Shown here piece after piece: positions 52,374 to 60,617 of a DNA stretch of 64,000 nt. Location of the stretch: NCBI GenBank assembly GCA_016214895.1, contig JACRMR010000007.1:31742-95741 (forward strand). The letters are read 5' to 3'. The DNA is from a candidate division KSB1 bacterium (GTDB lineage Bacteria > Electryoneota > RPQS01). Under the pieces are notes generated by a model. It ran no database searches and was not told the origin of the DNA. It saw nothing but the letters and a program-made list of their open reading frames with translations. The first letter of the stretch is position 1. Each line of letters opens with the position of its first letter. The position numbers were made by a program, and so were the translations under genes.

Positions 52374-53167
52374 ATCTGCCGAAGCACACTATGAATGGAA
52401 ACGGCCAACGGCCTGCTGCTCGCCCCTGGATCGGAATCACGCCCGGCTATGCGGGACCGGACCCGACTCGCGGTTTTGTGAAGTTTGGCGACCTGAATTT
52501 CTGCGACTTGAACTACGCGCGCCGGGTCGAGCGCGCAGGGGGTCTGCCCTTGATTCTGGCGCACGCTCACGAGGATCAGGAGCGGCAGATCGCGCAACTG
52601 GCCGCGGCGCTTGACGGCCTGCTATTAACCGGCGGCGACGACGTGCATCCCCGGCACTATGATCAGGAGTGGTTTGACGCGGGTATCCCGCCCGCCGGCC
52701 AGCGTGATGAGTTCGAGCTTCCGCTGACGCGCGCGTTTCTCGCAACGGGCAAACCGATTCTCGGCATCTGTCGCGGGATTCAGCTTGTGAATGTGGCGAT
52801 GGGGGGGACGCTCGTGCAGGACATCCCACACTTTGTCGGCCCGACTCATCATTCGCAGAGTGCGCAATCCGGCGTTCCCACTCACGAGGTGCATCTCGCC
52901 GAAGGCTGCCGTCTCGCGCGGGTCTTCCGTGGCCTGACGATCAATGTGAACAGCCATCATCATCAGGCGGTGGATCGCGTCGCGGAGGGCTTTCGGGTCG
53001 TCGGTTGCTCGGAAGAGGGCATCGTCGAGGTGATCGAACACGAGAGTCATCCCTACTTGATCGGCGTGCAGTGGCATCCGGAGCGGCTGGGCGTTGCAGA
53101 CCCCCTGCATCAGGAGCTGTTTGACGATTTTGTGCAGGCCTGCCGGGAGCCAGGGTATGAGCGCTGA
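52370..53167 (+). CDS. Class I glutamine amidotransferase-like hydrolase (PuuD/peptidase C26 family)
   Basis: A 265-residue protein of the gamma-glutamyl-gamma-aminobutyrate hydrolase type. The nucleophile is the cysteine of GKPILGICRGIQLVN, and the His/Glu pair is in GVQWHPERLG. Also visible are LLLTGGDDVHPRHY and NVNSHHHQAV. Members cleave gamma-glutamyl bonds in polyamine, folate or other metabolism; the substrate here is unknown. The ATG at 52370 overlaps uppP by 4 bp. A second ATG seven codons later is also possible. The frame upstream of 52370 lies inside uppP and is not coding. Confidence 0.85.
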   Translation: MNLPKHTMNGNGQRPAARPWIGITPGYAGPDPTRGFVKFGDLNFCDLNYARRVERAGGLPLILAHAHEDQERQIAQLAAALDGLLLTGGDDVHPRHYDQEWFDAGIPPAGQRDEFELPLTRAFLATGKPILGICRGIQLVNVAMGGTLVQDIPHFVGPTHHSQSAQSGVPTHEVHLAEGCRLARVFRGLTINVNSHHHQAVDRVAEGFRVVGCSEEGIVEVIEHESHPYLIGVQWHPERLGVADPLHQELFDDFVQACREPGYER

Positions 53168-54239
53168 ATCTGCGCGGACGCCGACGGTTGAGAAGCTGCT
53201 CAGCGATGCGCGCAAGGGCAACGCTCCGGCAGTGGCATTCCTCGTCGGCAGTGAGGATTTCTTACTCCGTCAGGCGCTGGCGGAATACCTCGCGGTCATT
53301 GCTCCTCCGGACGTGCGCGATTTCGACTTCACTCAGTTGCGCGGCGAAAGCGTGGACGGCAATACGCTTTACAATGCGTTGACCACGCTGCCGTTTATGG
53401 CGCCGAAGCGCGTGGTAGTGCTGGACGATGCGCTGAAGCTGGACGAAGCTCCGGGAGCGCGGCTGGCGAAGTACTTGAGTTCGCCTTCGCCCTCGACGTT
53501 GCTTGTAATGGTGCAGGTCACAGATCCCGGCAACCGGCCACCGGCGATACCCACGGGCAAGCTCTTCGTATTACGGTTCGACGGACTGCGGGAGCCAGAG
53601 CGGATTGCCTGGGCGGTGGATTTCTGCAAGCGTCATGGAAAGTCGTTGTCTCGCGAAGCCTCGCAATACCTAATCGAGTCTTCATCGGCGGAGTTGACCG
53701 ATCTGTCGGCGAAACTTGTAATGGCGATTTTGTATGTCGGGGATGTGGAGGAAATCACTCCGGCGACGTTGCTCCGGGTCTCCGGGGTTACTTCCGAGTT
53801 TACGGTGTTCAATCTCACGGACGCCATTTTGAAGGGTCAGCGCGGAGAGGCATGCCGCATGGCAAAATCACTGCTGGATGGCGGCGAGGCGTTGCTGGGT
53901 CTGTTGGGTTTCCAACGCCGTTTCTTGATCAAGTTATGGCAAGTTGGTTCGGTTGATCGCCACTCGAAGGGGGCGGATCTTGAGGCGCGGAAGAAGGCGA
54001 TCCTTGGCGGGCAAGCGTGGAAAAGTCATGAGTTTACGGCTCGGGCGAGGGCCTTGGGCGAGCAGGGCTTGAGGCGCGCCGTGAGCGGGTTGTTGGATGT
54101 CGAGATTCTGGCAAAAAATCGGTCCGGCGAGTCCGGCGCGCGTGCCAGATATTTTGAATGGCTGTATGAAACCTGCCGTCCGGCAGGCAGCACCTCGGAA
54201 CCCAAGTTCAGGAACAGGAGTATCTTACTTAGCGCATGA
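53157..54239 (+). CDS. holA: DNA polymerase III subunit delta
   Basis: A 360-residue clamp-loader subunit that opens the sliding clamp. HolA features are the N-terminal FLVGSEDFLLRQALAEYL, the stretch TLPFMAPKRVVVLDDA, and the helical C-terminal region FNLTDAILKGQRGEACRM followed by LLGLLGFQRRFLIKLW. The ATG at 53157 overlaps the end of the amidotransferase-like gene by 11 bp. The stop overlaps the start of the sigma factor gene (ATGA). A short GC hairpin (CCTGCCGTCCGGCAGG) lies in the last codons. Confidence 0.9.
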   Translation: MSAESARTPTVEKLLSDARKGNAPAVAFLVGSEDFLLRQALAEYLAVIAPPDVRDFDFTQLRGESVDGNTLYNALTTLPFMAPKRVVVLDDALKLDEAPGARLAKYLSSPSPSTLLVMVQVTDPGNRPPAIPTGKLFVLRFDGLREPERIAWAVDFCKRHGKSLSREASQYLIESSSAELTDLSAKLVMAILYVGDVEEITPATLLRVSGVTSEFTVFNLTDAILKGQRGEACRMAKSLLDGGEALLGLLGFQRRFLIKLWQVGSVDRHSKGADLEARKKAILGGQAWKSHEFTARARALGEQGLRRAVSGLLDVEILAKNRSGESGARARYFEWLYETCRPAGSTSEPKFRNRSILLSA

Positions 54240-54856
54240 ATCAGGGAAAGGTGGCCAAACCGACAGACGAAGACCTGATTCTCGCGTTCCAGCAGGGCGA
54301 CGAGACGGCCTTTGACGAGATCGTGCGTCGTTACCGGGACCCGCTCTTCAACTTTGTGGTGCGGCTCTTGGGCGATTCGTTCTTCAGCGAAGACATCGTT
54401 CAGGAAACTTTTCTGCGGGTCTATCGTAATAAACATCGGTACCATCAGGTGGCCAAGTTTTCGACCTGGATCTACACGATCGCGTCGAATCTGGCCAAGA
54501 CCGAACTGCGGCGGCGGAAGGTCCGGAACTTCTTCTCGATCAGCTCGAAGGGCGAGGACGAGAAGGATTATGACCTGATCGATCAGGATACCGATATTGA
54601 GCGCGATGTGGACGGCGTGCTCAAGATGGAGTCCATCTTAAAAGAGATCAACGCGCTGCCTTTCCATTTCAAGGAGGCGGTGTTATTGCGGGACATTCAG
54701 GATTTGAGCTACGAGGAGATCAGCCAGATTCTCGATGTTCCCTTGGGCACGGTCAAATCCAGAGTCAATAGAGGACGCAGCCGATTGCAAAAAAGGCTAA
54801 AGTTTCTAGTTAGCGAGGAGTCTGCAGGTGAGCAACGAGGAAAGAAACGCGACTAA
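54236..54856 (+). CDS. ECF-type RNA polymerase sigma factor
   Basis: A 206-residue sigma-70 family protein. Region 2 contains DLILAFQQGDETAFDEIVRR, EDIVQETFLRVYRN and FSTWIYTIASNLAKTELRRR. A charged linker follows (ISSKGEDEKDYDLIDQDTD). Region 4 reads LPFHFKEAVLLRDIQDLSY, then EEISQILDVPLGTVKSRVNRGR, the helix-turn-helix that reads the -35 element. It resembles RpoE-type factors. Translation is coupled to holA by the ATGA overlap. The next gene, overlapping by 29 bp, encodes a membrane protein likely to be its anti-sigma partner. Confidence 0.92.
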   Translation: MNQGKVAKPTDEDLILAFQQGDETAFDEIVRRYRDPLFNFVVRLLGDSFFSEDIVQETFLRVYRNKHRYHQVAKFSTWIYTIASNLAKTELRRRKVRNFFSISSKGEDEKDYDLIDQDTDIERDVDGVLKMESILKEINALPFHFKEAVLLRDIQDLSYEEISQILDVPLGTVKSRVNRGRSRLQKRLKFLVSEESAGEQRGKKRD

Positions 54857-55391
54857 TCCGCCGCTTAGTCCGCGTCTTGATGAGGACGGAATCAGTCCCG
54901 AGCATCTGAGGATCCGGGGTGCGCTTCAGCGCTTGCCGAAGCGATGTTGTCCGGTGGGTTTTGAGTTTAGATTACAGAAGAGATTAGAGTCCGGCGAATC
55001 GGCGCTCAGGCGACCGGCTCGTTCCTGGGGCTGGTCGTTGGGCTGGATGGGAGCAGGAGCGGGCGTGGTGACCGCGTTGGCGGTGGCGATCTTCGCTTTT
55101 GATTTCCAGCTGAATCCCGGCGGGACGTTGCAGGTCGCGGGCGTTAGTGCCCAGCCGACCGTGAGCTCGCCGCCGGTAGCCCAGCAGACTCGGGCCGTTC
55201 CGCAAACGGTATCCCAACCGGACGTGGAGACGCATACGATTAAGACTCCGCCGGTCGAGACGTCCTTGCCGGTTGCCGAGAAGGCTGACAAGAAGCTCGA
55301 CTCGAAACAGGATTCGCTCGACAAGCTGAACACCAAGGGGCTTGGTTTTCCGGAGGCCCAGACCGTCAGCGGTCAGCAGAATCCGAAGTAG
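54828..55391 (+). CDS. Putative anti-sigma factor, single-pass membrane protein
   Basis: A 187-residue protein starting with GTG inside the sigma factor gene. A cytoplasmic N-terminus of about 65 residues (LRIRGALQRLPKRCCPVGFE) is followed by one transmembrane helix (GWMGAGAGVVTALAVAIFAF). An exported, proline/threonine/lysine-rich tail ends it. No zinc-binding HxxxCxxC motif of ZAS anti-sigma factors is present. The role is therefore inferred from topology and from the overlap with the sigma gene. A strong terminator follows. Confidence 0.65.
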   Translation: MSNEERNATNPPLSPRLDEDGISPEHLRIRGALQRLPKRCCPVGFEFRLQKRLESGESALRRPARSWGWSLGWMGAGAGVVTALAVAIFAFDFQLNPGGTLQVAGVSAQPTVSSPPVAQQTRAVPQTVSQPDVETHTIKTPPVETSLPVAEKADKKLDSKQDSLDKLNTKGLGFPEAQTVSGQQNPK

Positions 55392-55415
55392 CGCAGATTA
55401 TTAGGTGGACAAAGC

Positions 55416-55450
55416 AACGGCAGCCGGAGGGGCTGCCGTTATTGTTTTCG
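55416..55450 (+). terminator. Terminator of the glmS-sigma factor operon
   Basis: AACGGCAGCC...GGCTGCCGTT, a perfect 10-bp stem followed by ATTGTTTT, 25 bases after the anti-sigma-like gene. Confidence 0.88.
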
Positions 55451-55455
55451 GTTCT

Positions 55456-55487
55456 CCCCCCCACATCCTGCGGGGACCAAAGGGGGG
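55456..55487. repeat. Poly-C/poly-G hairpin
   Basis: Seven C, then ACATCCTGCGGGGACCAAA, then six G. It is another member of the C-run/G-run hairpin set, directly before the phage-protein remnant. Confidence 0.55.
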
Positions 55488-55494
55488 CAAATAG

Positions 55495-55844
55495 ATGTGG
55501 CGTGCGTGGGGGGTAAGCGATCAGGCCGAGCGGATCGTGCGGACGGGGTTTCTCGCGTGTACTCGATTGCGCTCGATACGCAGGTGCAGTCGCTTGCGTC
55601 ACTGGTTGAGAATCCGAAGAAGCTCCTCAAGCAATGGGTCTCAGGGCCATTTCGTCCGGGTCGGCGGGAAGAGCATCAGCGGATTGATGGCCAGCAGGCT
55701 CCGGTGACTGAGCCGTTCAAGCTCTACGACGGCATGATCAAGCTCATGTATCCGCGTGATCCTTCCGGCTCGCCGGGCGAGACGATCAATTGCGGGTGCT
55801 CGTGGATTATTGTGCCGGAGTCGCTGATCGAAGCTGTCGCATAA
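55495..55844 (+). pseudogene. Remnant of an SPP1 gp7-type phage head morphogenesis protein
   Basis: Two reading frames together encode the C-terminal part of a phage minor-head protein. The first (from 55495) gives SDQAERIVRT. The second (to 55844) gives SRVYSIALDTQVQ, then REEHQRIDGQQAPVTEPF, MYPRDPSGSPGETINCGC and the end. Family members read RTE-xxR-Y, H-xx-(L/M)DGQ, PGDPSG and NCRC in this order. The frames meet near 55552, where ACGGGGTTTCT would become ACGGAGGTTTCT (RTEVS) by adding one A, so a single-base deletion explains the break. Most of the N-terminus is missing. No other phage gene is adjacent, so this is a degraded prophage or transfer relic. Confidence 0.72.
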
Positions 55845-55903
55845 GAAAAGGGCTCAGGCACTCAGCCCAAGCCCAATTACGCTTCTCAATAGTCCGCCGA
55901 GGC

Positions 55904-57853
55904 CTATGGATTGTCATCATCGCTGTTCCAGCACCCTTGCACGGTGTAGAAATAGCGCGGCAAAGCCGAGAACATGGTATCCACATAGGTTGTGTCCTGC
56001 GTGAATGCAAAGGCCGTCCACGGGCCTTGGGCACGCGGCGAACCGCAGATGAAGTACATGTCCGCACCGATGGACTCCCAGCGCAGACGAACCTGATTCG
56101 GGCCGCAATGATACGCGGTGAGATTCGAAATCTCAATCTCCGTGACATCACACCCCAATTCTCCTCGGTAGAAATGCACCAGTTCTCCCTCTCCCGGTTC
56201 CAAGATCACATCAACATAGCGATTGGCACACGTCGGAATATCGCCCGCACACGGCTCCGCACTTCGCGTTGAATCCTCAAGCATATAATCCACGTAGTAC
56301 GGATTGCTCAGATATGTCGTGTCAATCTGCATCAGCAATCGAACCTTGCGCCGCTCGCCTTCTCGTGCCCGACGGTTCACGATCAGGAACCAGAAATCCT
56401 CTACATCCGGATCGTTCAAGTCAACCAAGCGATTTTTGAAGCGGGACACTTGGACATAGCTTTCCGAATCCGGCTCCTGTACCCACGAACCCCCGCTTTC
56501 CTTCCATGTAAGGATTTCTTCTACCGCGCGATAGTTCTGATCATAGTACCATGTGCAGTTCGTCGCCAGCGTGTCTAACCATGTCGCTTGCAGACTCGAA
56601 TAGGGATACTCATGGCGGAAGGCGCGCGACGCATAAGTCTTGACATAATCCAGAGACTGAAGGACAGGTGCAATGTGCAGAATCCCCCGACATGCCTTGG
56701 CCCCAGCCGCATAATTCGCGGTGGTGTCAAACGTGCCATTTGACCACTCCACAAACCCGCCGAAATCCCAGTTGTACCACATCAGTCCGTCCACGTCGGA
56801 AGCGAGCGCCAGCCAAGCGGTCAACTTCACTTCATTCGGAGTCGGAGTGCGAATCGGAGCATAGCACTGGTTCCCCTGTCCCAAGCCGTCCGATCCACCC
56901 GCCACCAAAGCCCACTTAGGAGAGTTTAGACTATCGTGCGCGAATTTGACTTGTTCAGGTAGAGCAAACATGAACTTCTCGCCCTCATCGGTAAGATAGC
57001 TCTCGTAACCCGGATAGCTCTCCAACGGCTCAGCACCAAACATGAACTCGTCCAGAGTGCATTGCAGGGACTTAATTCCCCGGTAATGACCGGAGCCGCA
57101 GTCACCCGGCACGAGCTGCAGATAGGGGCGGTCCGTGGAGTCGCTTGTCCACAGAAACTCCGTCACCGAACCGCCCGCGCGACCCGGGCACGGCTCACAC
57201 ACCGCCGAATCCGGATGCCCGCCTCCGCCGAACAGATAGAACTCCGACATGTGCGCGGACATCTGCACGCTGTCATTCAGTTCTGTTCGGAACGCTGTGC
57301 GGCCCCATGCATTCCCGCTGCTGTAGCCATTGATGAAGAAGGTCGGCAGGCCGCCGGACTGAAGGATGCTATTGACTTTTGTGATGGATTTCAGGATCGG
57401 CATCCCATTGTTTTGGCCGGTGACGTCCCATTCGTCGTAGTACCAGCCGCATGACCTCCCGTAAGAGTTGGTGTACTCGGTCTTAAAAGCGGCATAGATC
57501 GAATCTGCCCACTGATTGGCAATGGGCGAGGCAAACATCCGGTACGCGCCTTCGTCATAGGCTTCAACGCGGTTGAGGTAAAACGTGTGCTGGCCCTCGT
57601 AATGCACCGCCATTCTTACATCAGTTCTTGCACCGTAAGCGACTCCGCCGAGGTAGATGTCATCCAGCGAGTTGGGGTAATCCGCCGGGCCGAAGCGCAC
57701 CTCGTACCACGGAACAGTCGTCAGAACGTTGAAGTTGTCATCCAGCAGGTCATAATAACCGCGTTGGCGGAATCCACGAATTCCGTTGTAATCCAATTGT
57801 TGGATTGAGCCTGTGTCGGCAAAATGATTGGCCGGGCCGGAAAGCGCCACCAC
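55904..57853 (-). CDS. Large secreted protein of unknown function, C-terminal piece (frameshifted)
   Basis: This 649-codon frame continues the protein begun at 58608. The two frames overlap at 57721-57853. Near 57846 the sequence reads GCGTGGTGGCGCTTTCC; one extra G would join NVAWW to ALSGPANHFADTGSIQQL and give a continuous protein of about 900 residues. The body contains GWYYDEWDVTGQNNGMP, GLMWYNWDFGGFVEW and similar aromatic-rich stretches that recall glycoside-hydrolase-like barrels, but no family is recognised. The end (VRLRWESIGADMYFICGS) looks like a fibronectin type III domain, and there is no sorting domain. The frameshift may be a real mutation or a sequencing error. Confidence 0.7.
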   Translation of the reverse strand: MVALSGPANHFADTGSIQQLDYNGIRGFRQRGYYDLLDDNFNVLTTVPWYEVRFGPADYPNSLDDIYLGGVAYGARTDVRMAVHYEGQHTFYLNRVEAYDEGAYRMFASPIANQWADSIYAAFKTEYTNSYGRSCGWYYDEWDVTGQNNGMPILKSITKVNSILQSGGLPTFFINGYSSGNAWGRTAFRTELNDSVQMSAHMSEFYLFGGGGHPDSAVCEPCPGRAGGSVTEFLWTSDSTDRPYLQLVPGDCGSGHYRGIKSLQCTLDEFMFGAEPLESYPGYESYLTDEGEKFMFALPEQVKFAHDSLNSPKWALVAGGSDGLGQGNQCYAPIRTPTPNEVKLTAWLALASDVDGLMWYNWDFGGFVEWSNGTFDTTANYAAGAKACRGILHIAPVLQSLDYVKTYASRAFRHEYPYSSLQATWLDTLATNCTWYYDQNYRAVEEILTWKESGGSWVQEPDSESYVQVSRFKNRLVDLNDPDVEDFWFLIVNRRAREGERRKVRLLMQIDTTYLSNPYYVDYMLEDSTRSAEPCAGDIPTCANRYVDVILEPGEGELVHFYRGELGCDVTEIEISNLTAYHCGPNQVRLRWESIGADMYFICGSPRAQGPWTAFAFTQDTTYVDTMFSALPRYFYTVQGCWNSDDDNP

Positions 57854-58608
57854 GCCACATTGTCATAGCCGTACATTGAACTGCTGGGTGTGTGTACCAT
57901 CCAATAGAAATTAGCCAACGCCGAGGTCGTGTCTATCGGTTCATCGGAATCCACAGCCCACGTGACTTTGAAGTGCATGGGCATAAACCAACTGCTGTCC
58001 ATAAAGCCGGTTTGCAAGCCGTCCCACCCCGAGAATTTGCCCAGATCGGATTGAGGCCTCCACATTGTACCCGCTGGACCAGTTATGGCAACGACAGGTC
58101 TTGAAGGACGGTTTGGCAGCCCGGGTGAGTTTACTCGGTCAGTATTGTCGCCGATACTGTAGTCAAATGACCAGTAGCCGTTCTGGCTCGGCCAGACATT
58201 TCCTACCTGCACATCTCGGTATTGTGCATCTACATATTTGGCTCCGTGCATTCTTCCGAGGCCCGGATAGAACCAGTTCATGACACCGATGTGCGTACAG
58301 TCTTGCGCTACGTCGTTGTCAATGAAGTTATCAGGATAGGGATAATAAACCATCACTTTGGTCACCCCCATGTCCCGGTACCCGTCATAGACATTCCTCA
58401 TCCACTCGTCACCGTTGGCGGTGTATCCGGTGTCGGCCATGAAGTCATCGTAGGAACCGACGTACCCGTTGTAATAGATGCCCCAGAAATACCGCATGTT
58501 CAGGTATGATAACGGATCGCTGTAAATCGCAATGTCAAAACTGAAGGCAATGCTGGCCGTAAGCAGAAGCACAAGTGCGGCCACAAAAAGAAAACCTGTC
58601 CGTGTCAT
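57721..58608 (-). CDS. Large secreted protein of unknown function, N-terminal piece (frameshifted)
   Basis: Starts MTRTGFLFVAALVLLLTASI, a signal peptide, followed by a domain beginning FDIAIYSDPLSYLNMRYFWG. The meaningful part ends near 57846, after which this frame runs on out of phase. Two truncated copies of the same N-terminal domain lie at 60252-60578 and 62158-62577, with about 75-90% visible identity over their shared length. The gene follows an FG-GAP sorting-domain gene at a 40-bp distance, the same spacing as in the other two copies. Function unknown. Read together with 55904-57853 it is one gene. Confidence 0.72.
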   Translation of the reverse strand: MTRTGFLFVAALVLLLTASIAFSFDIAIYSDPLSYLNMRYFWGIYYNGYVGSYDDFMADTGYTANGDEWMRNVYDGYRDMGVTKVMVYYPYPDNFIDNDVAQDCTHIGVMNWFYPGLGRMHGAKYVDAQYRDVQVGNVWPSQNGYWSFDYSIGDNTDRVNSPGLPNRPSRPVVAITGPAGTMWRPQSDLGKFSGWDGLQTGFMDSSWFMPMHFKVTWAVDSDEPIDTTSALANFYWMVHTPSSSMYGYDNVAWWRFPARPIILPTQAQSNNWITTEFVDSANAVIMTCWMTTSTF

Positions 58609-58648
58609 GAGACCATTCCTTTCTGCGAAAATGTTCGTTGTAAGAGTA

Positions 58649-60205
58649 CTATTTGAGAAGCATTAACTTTTGTGTGGCTTGCAACTCTTCCACCTCAACA
58701 TGAACAAAATAGACTCCGCTCGGTAAATCATTCGCTCGGAGATGATAGGCATACGTCCTTGTGAATGGCGGCAACGTCTCTCGTCGAACTTCCTTCCCAA
58801 GCACGTTGAAAATTGTCAATGTCGCAAGCCACCCTGAGAAGGGCAATTGTAATCGGACGGTCGCTTCAGAGTTAAAAGGATTCGGATATGCCTCGACACT
58901 CAACTCATTCGGGAGTTCGGGTCGTGCATCGTCTGCATCAGCGATCAAAGAGTCGTCCCCTGCGATGATGACGCAACGTCCTCTCCAACCCAAGTAAGCA
59001 AAGTCGTCCCATGCTCCGACGGCAATATCATCAATGCCGTCTCCGTTCACATCTCCCAATCCAGCAGCAGCGTAAATTCCAATTAGACCATTCGGCCATG
59101 AGCCCTGAATTTCGAAGGTTGGATTGGGGAAAATCCACGGATGACCGAGATGCAATGTCATGCATCCAAACATGTTTGGAAAACAGTCAGGTGCGAATAA
59201 TACTAAGTCTTGATAGCCATCGTGATTGAAATCTCCCGCGCTAACAGCATATCCCGCCGCGCCGGAACTCAAGTAAGTGTCTGGGTCTGGTCGTAAGCTA
59301 TCTCTTCCGAAGTGAACCTCGGCTCCATTCACGGCCGAGAACAAAAACTCATCGTAAGCATCGCCATTTAGGCTCTTGACCCCGCCTAGAGGCTGGCTCA
59401 CGTTTGAAAAAAAATAGGCTGGAACTGTGTCCGGACTGCTTCCGCCTAAGAAGATAGCGGCATTGAACGGCGGATTTGGATTGAAACAAAGGAAATCAGA
59501 GGCCCCATCCCCGTTGAAATCGCCGACCGAGTAAGGAATTGTCTGCAAGATTCCTGACGGCGGCTGGAACAGCGTCCAGTCCGCTACTGTGTCCATAACA
59601 GTACCACCAAAGTATATTCTTGCCACATCACTATTGAAGTCATATTCGAACAGGTCGTCGAAGCCGTCCCCGTTGAAGTCCCCGGAACCCTGACCGTAAA
59701 AATTGGCCAGTGGGTAGAGTCCGACTCCGAAAGAAATTGTCCACTCCATACCCGGTTCAACAGAGAACCCATTGCCCCCGAAGAAGATGCCCTCGGTACT
59801 CATGGGGGGATGACTCGCCAGCCAGAAGTTAACCTTCCAGTCCATGTATCCGTCGCCGTTCAGATCACCAACGATGTCGGCATACCACAACTGGCTGTAG
59901 ACGGTAGAATCCTCACGGAGGATAAACGCTGGCATCGTTGAAAGCGATTCTCCGCCAAAGAAAAACTCCAAATAAGAGGCTCTTGTGCCGTTCCACCCTC
60001 CTCCATTTCCCTGCGCATATACTGCCCAATCCGCAAACCCGTCATCATTCTGGTCGCCCAAGGGCAAAATCTTGTACCCATAGGCAGAGCTGTCCGTTTG
60101 TCCGCTCCGGTCCCAAATGACGTGGGGCTGGTACGGCTGGGCGATGCATTCGCTCACAGCAAACGCGAGAATCAGTACGAGGAAGCCGATTTCTGCACGT
60201 TTCAT
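58649..60205 (-). CDS. Secreted FG-GAP repeat protein with T9SS-type sorting domain (array copy A)
   Basis: A 518-residue exported protein. After the signal peptide, the mature part opens with PYQPHVIWDRSGQTDSSAYG. Seven or so FG-GAP/VCBS repeats follow, with calcium-site sequences such as GDQNDDGFADWAV, GDLNGDGYMDWKV, GDFNGDGASDFLCF and GDVNGDGIDDIAVGAWDD; they should form a beta-propeller. The end is a sorting domain: AYPNPFNSEATVRLQLP, FNVLGKEVRRE, KLMLLK. The start at 60205 is set by the signal peptide, as the frame upstream is unrelated. Two close paralogues follow upstream in the same direction. Role unknown, probably surface adhesion or binding. Confidence 0.88.
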   Translation of the reverse strand: MKRAEIGFLVLILAFAVSECIAQPYQPHVIWDRSGQTDSSAYGYKILPLGDQNDDGFADWAVYAQGNGGGWNGTRASYLEFFFGGESLSTMPAFILREDSTVYSQLWYADIVGDLNGDGYMDWKVNFWLASHPPMSTEGIFFGGNGFSVEPGMEWTISFGVGLYPLANFYGQGSGDFNGDGFDDLFEYDFNSDVARIYFGGTVMDTVADWTLFQPPSGILQTIPYSVGDFNGDGASDFLCFNPNPPFNAAIFLGGSSPDTVPAYFFSNVSQPLGGVKSLNGDAYDEFLFSAVNGAEVHFGRDSLRPDPDTYLSSGAAGYAVSAGDFNHDGYQDLVLFAPDCFPNMFGCMTLHLGHPWIFPNPTFEIQGSWPNGLIGIYAAAGLGDVNGDGIDDIAVGAWDDFAYLGWRGRCVIIAGDDSLIADADDARPELPNELSVEAYPNPFNSEATVRLQLPFSGWLATLTIFNVLGKEVRRETLPPFTRTYAYHLRANDLPSGVYFVHVEVEELQATQKLMLLK

Positions 60206-60251
60206 TCCATCGAATCCTTTACACAAAAAAAGACAGATCTCGCGCACGATG

Positions 60252-60578
60252 TCAGTGGCAAGGAATGTGCGTGCAGTCCTGCGGGATGTCATTGAAGTTA
60301 GCCGGGTAAATGTAATTCACCTTAACTTTGGTTACGCCCATATCCCGATACCAGCCATAGACATTCCCCATCCAGTCTTCGCCATTCGCCGTGTAGCCGG
60401 TGTCGCTCATGAAATCATCGTAGGAACCGCTGTACCCGTTGTAATAGATACCCCAGAAATACCGCATGTTCAGGTATGATAACGGATCGCTGTAAATGGC
60501 GATGTCAAAACTGAAGGCAATGCTGGCCGTAACCAGGAGCACAAGTGCGGCCACAAAAAGAATACCTGTCCGTGTCAT
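60252..60578 (-). pseudogene. Truncated copy of the DIAIYSD-type secreted protein (array copy B)
   Basis: A 108-codon frame whose signal peptide and first ~75 mature residues (FDIAIYSDPLSYLNMRYF, YDDFMSDTGYTANGEDW) are nearly identical to the N-terminus of the protein at 58608. It stops after QDCTHIPCH, where the full copy continues GVMNWFYPG. The break is followed at once by the leader of FG-GAP copy A. It could still yield a small secreted peptide, but loss of most of the gene through recombination is the simpler reading. Confidence 0.75.
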
Positions 60579-60617
60579 GAGACCGTTCCTTTCTGCGAAA
60601 GGTTGTTGAAAAGAGAG

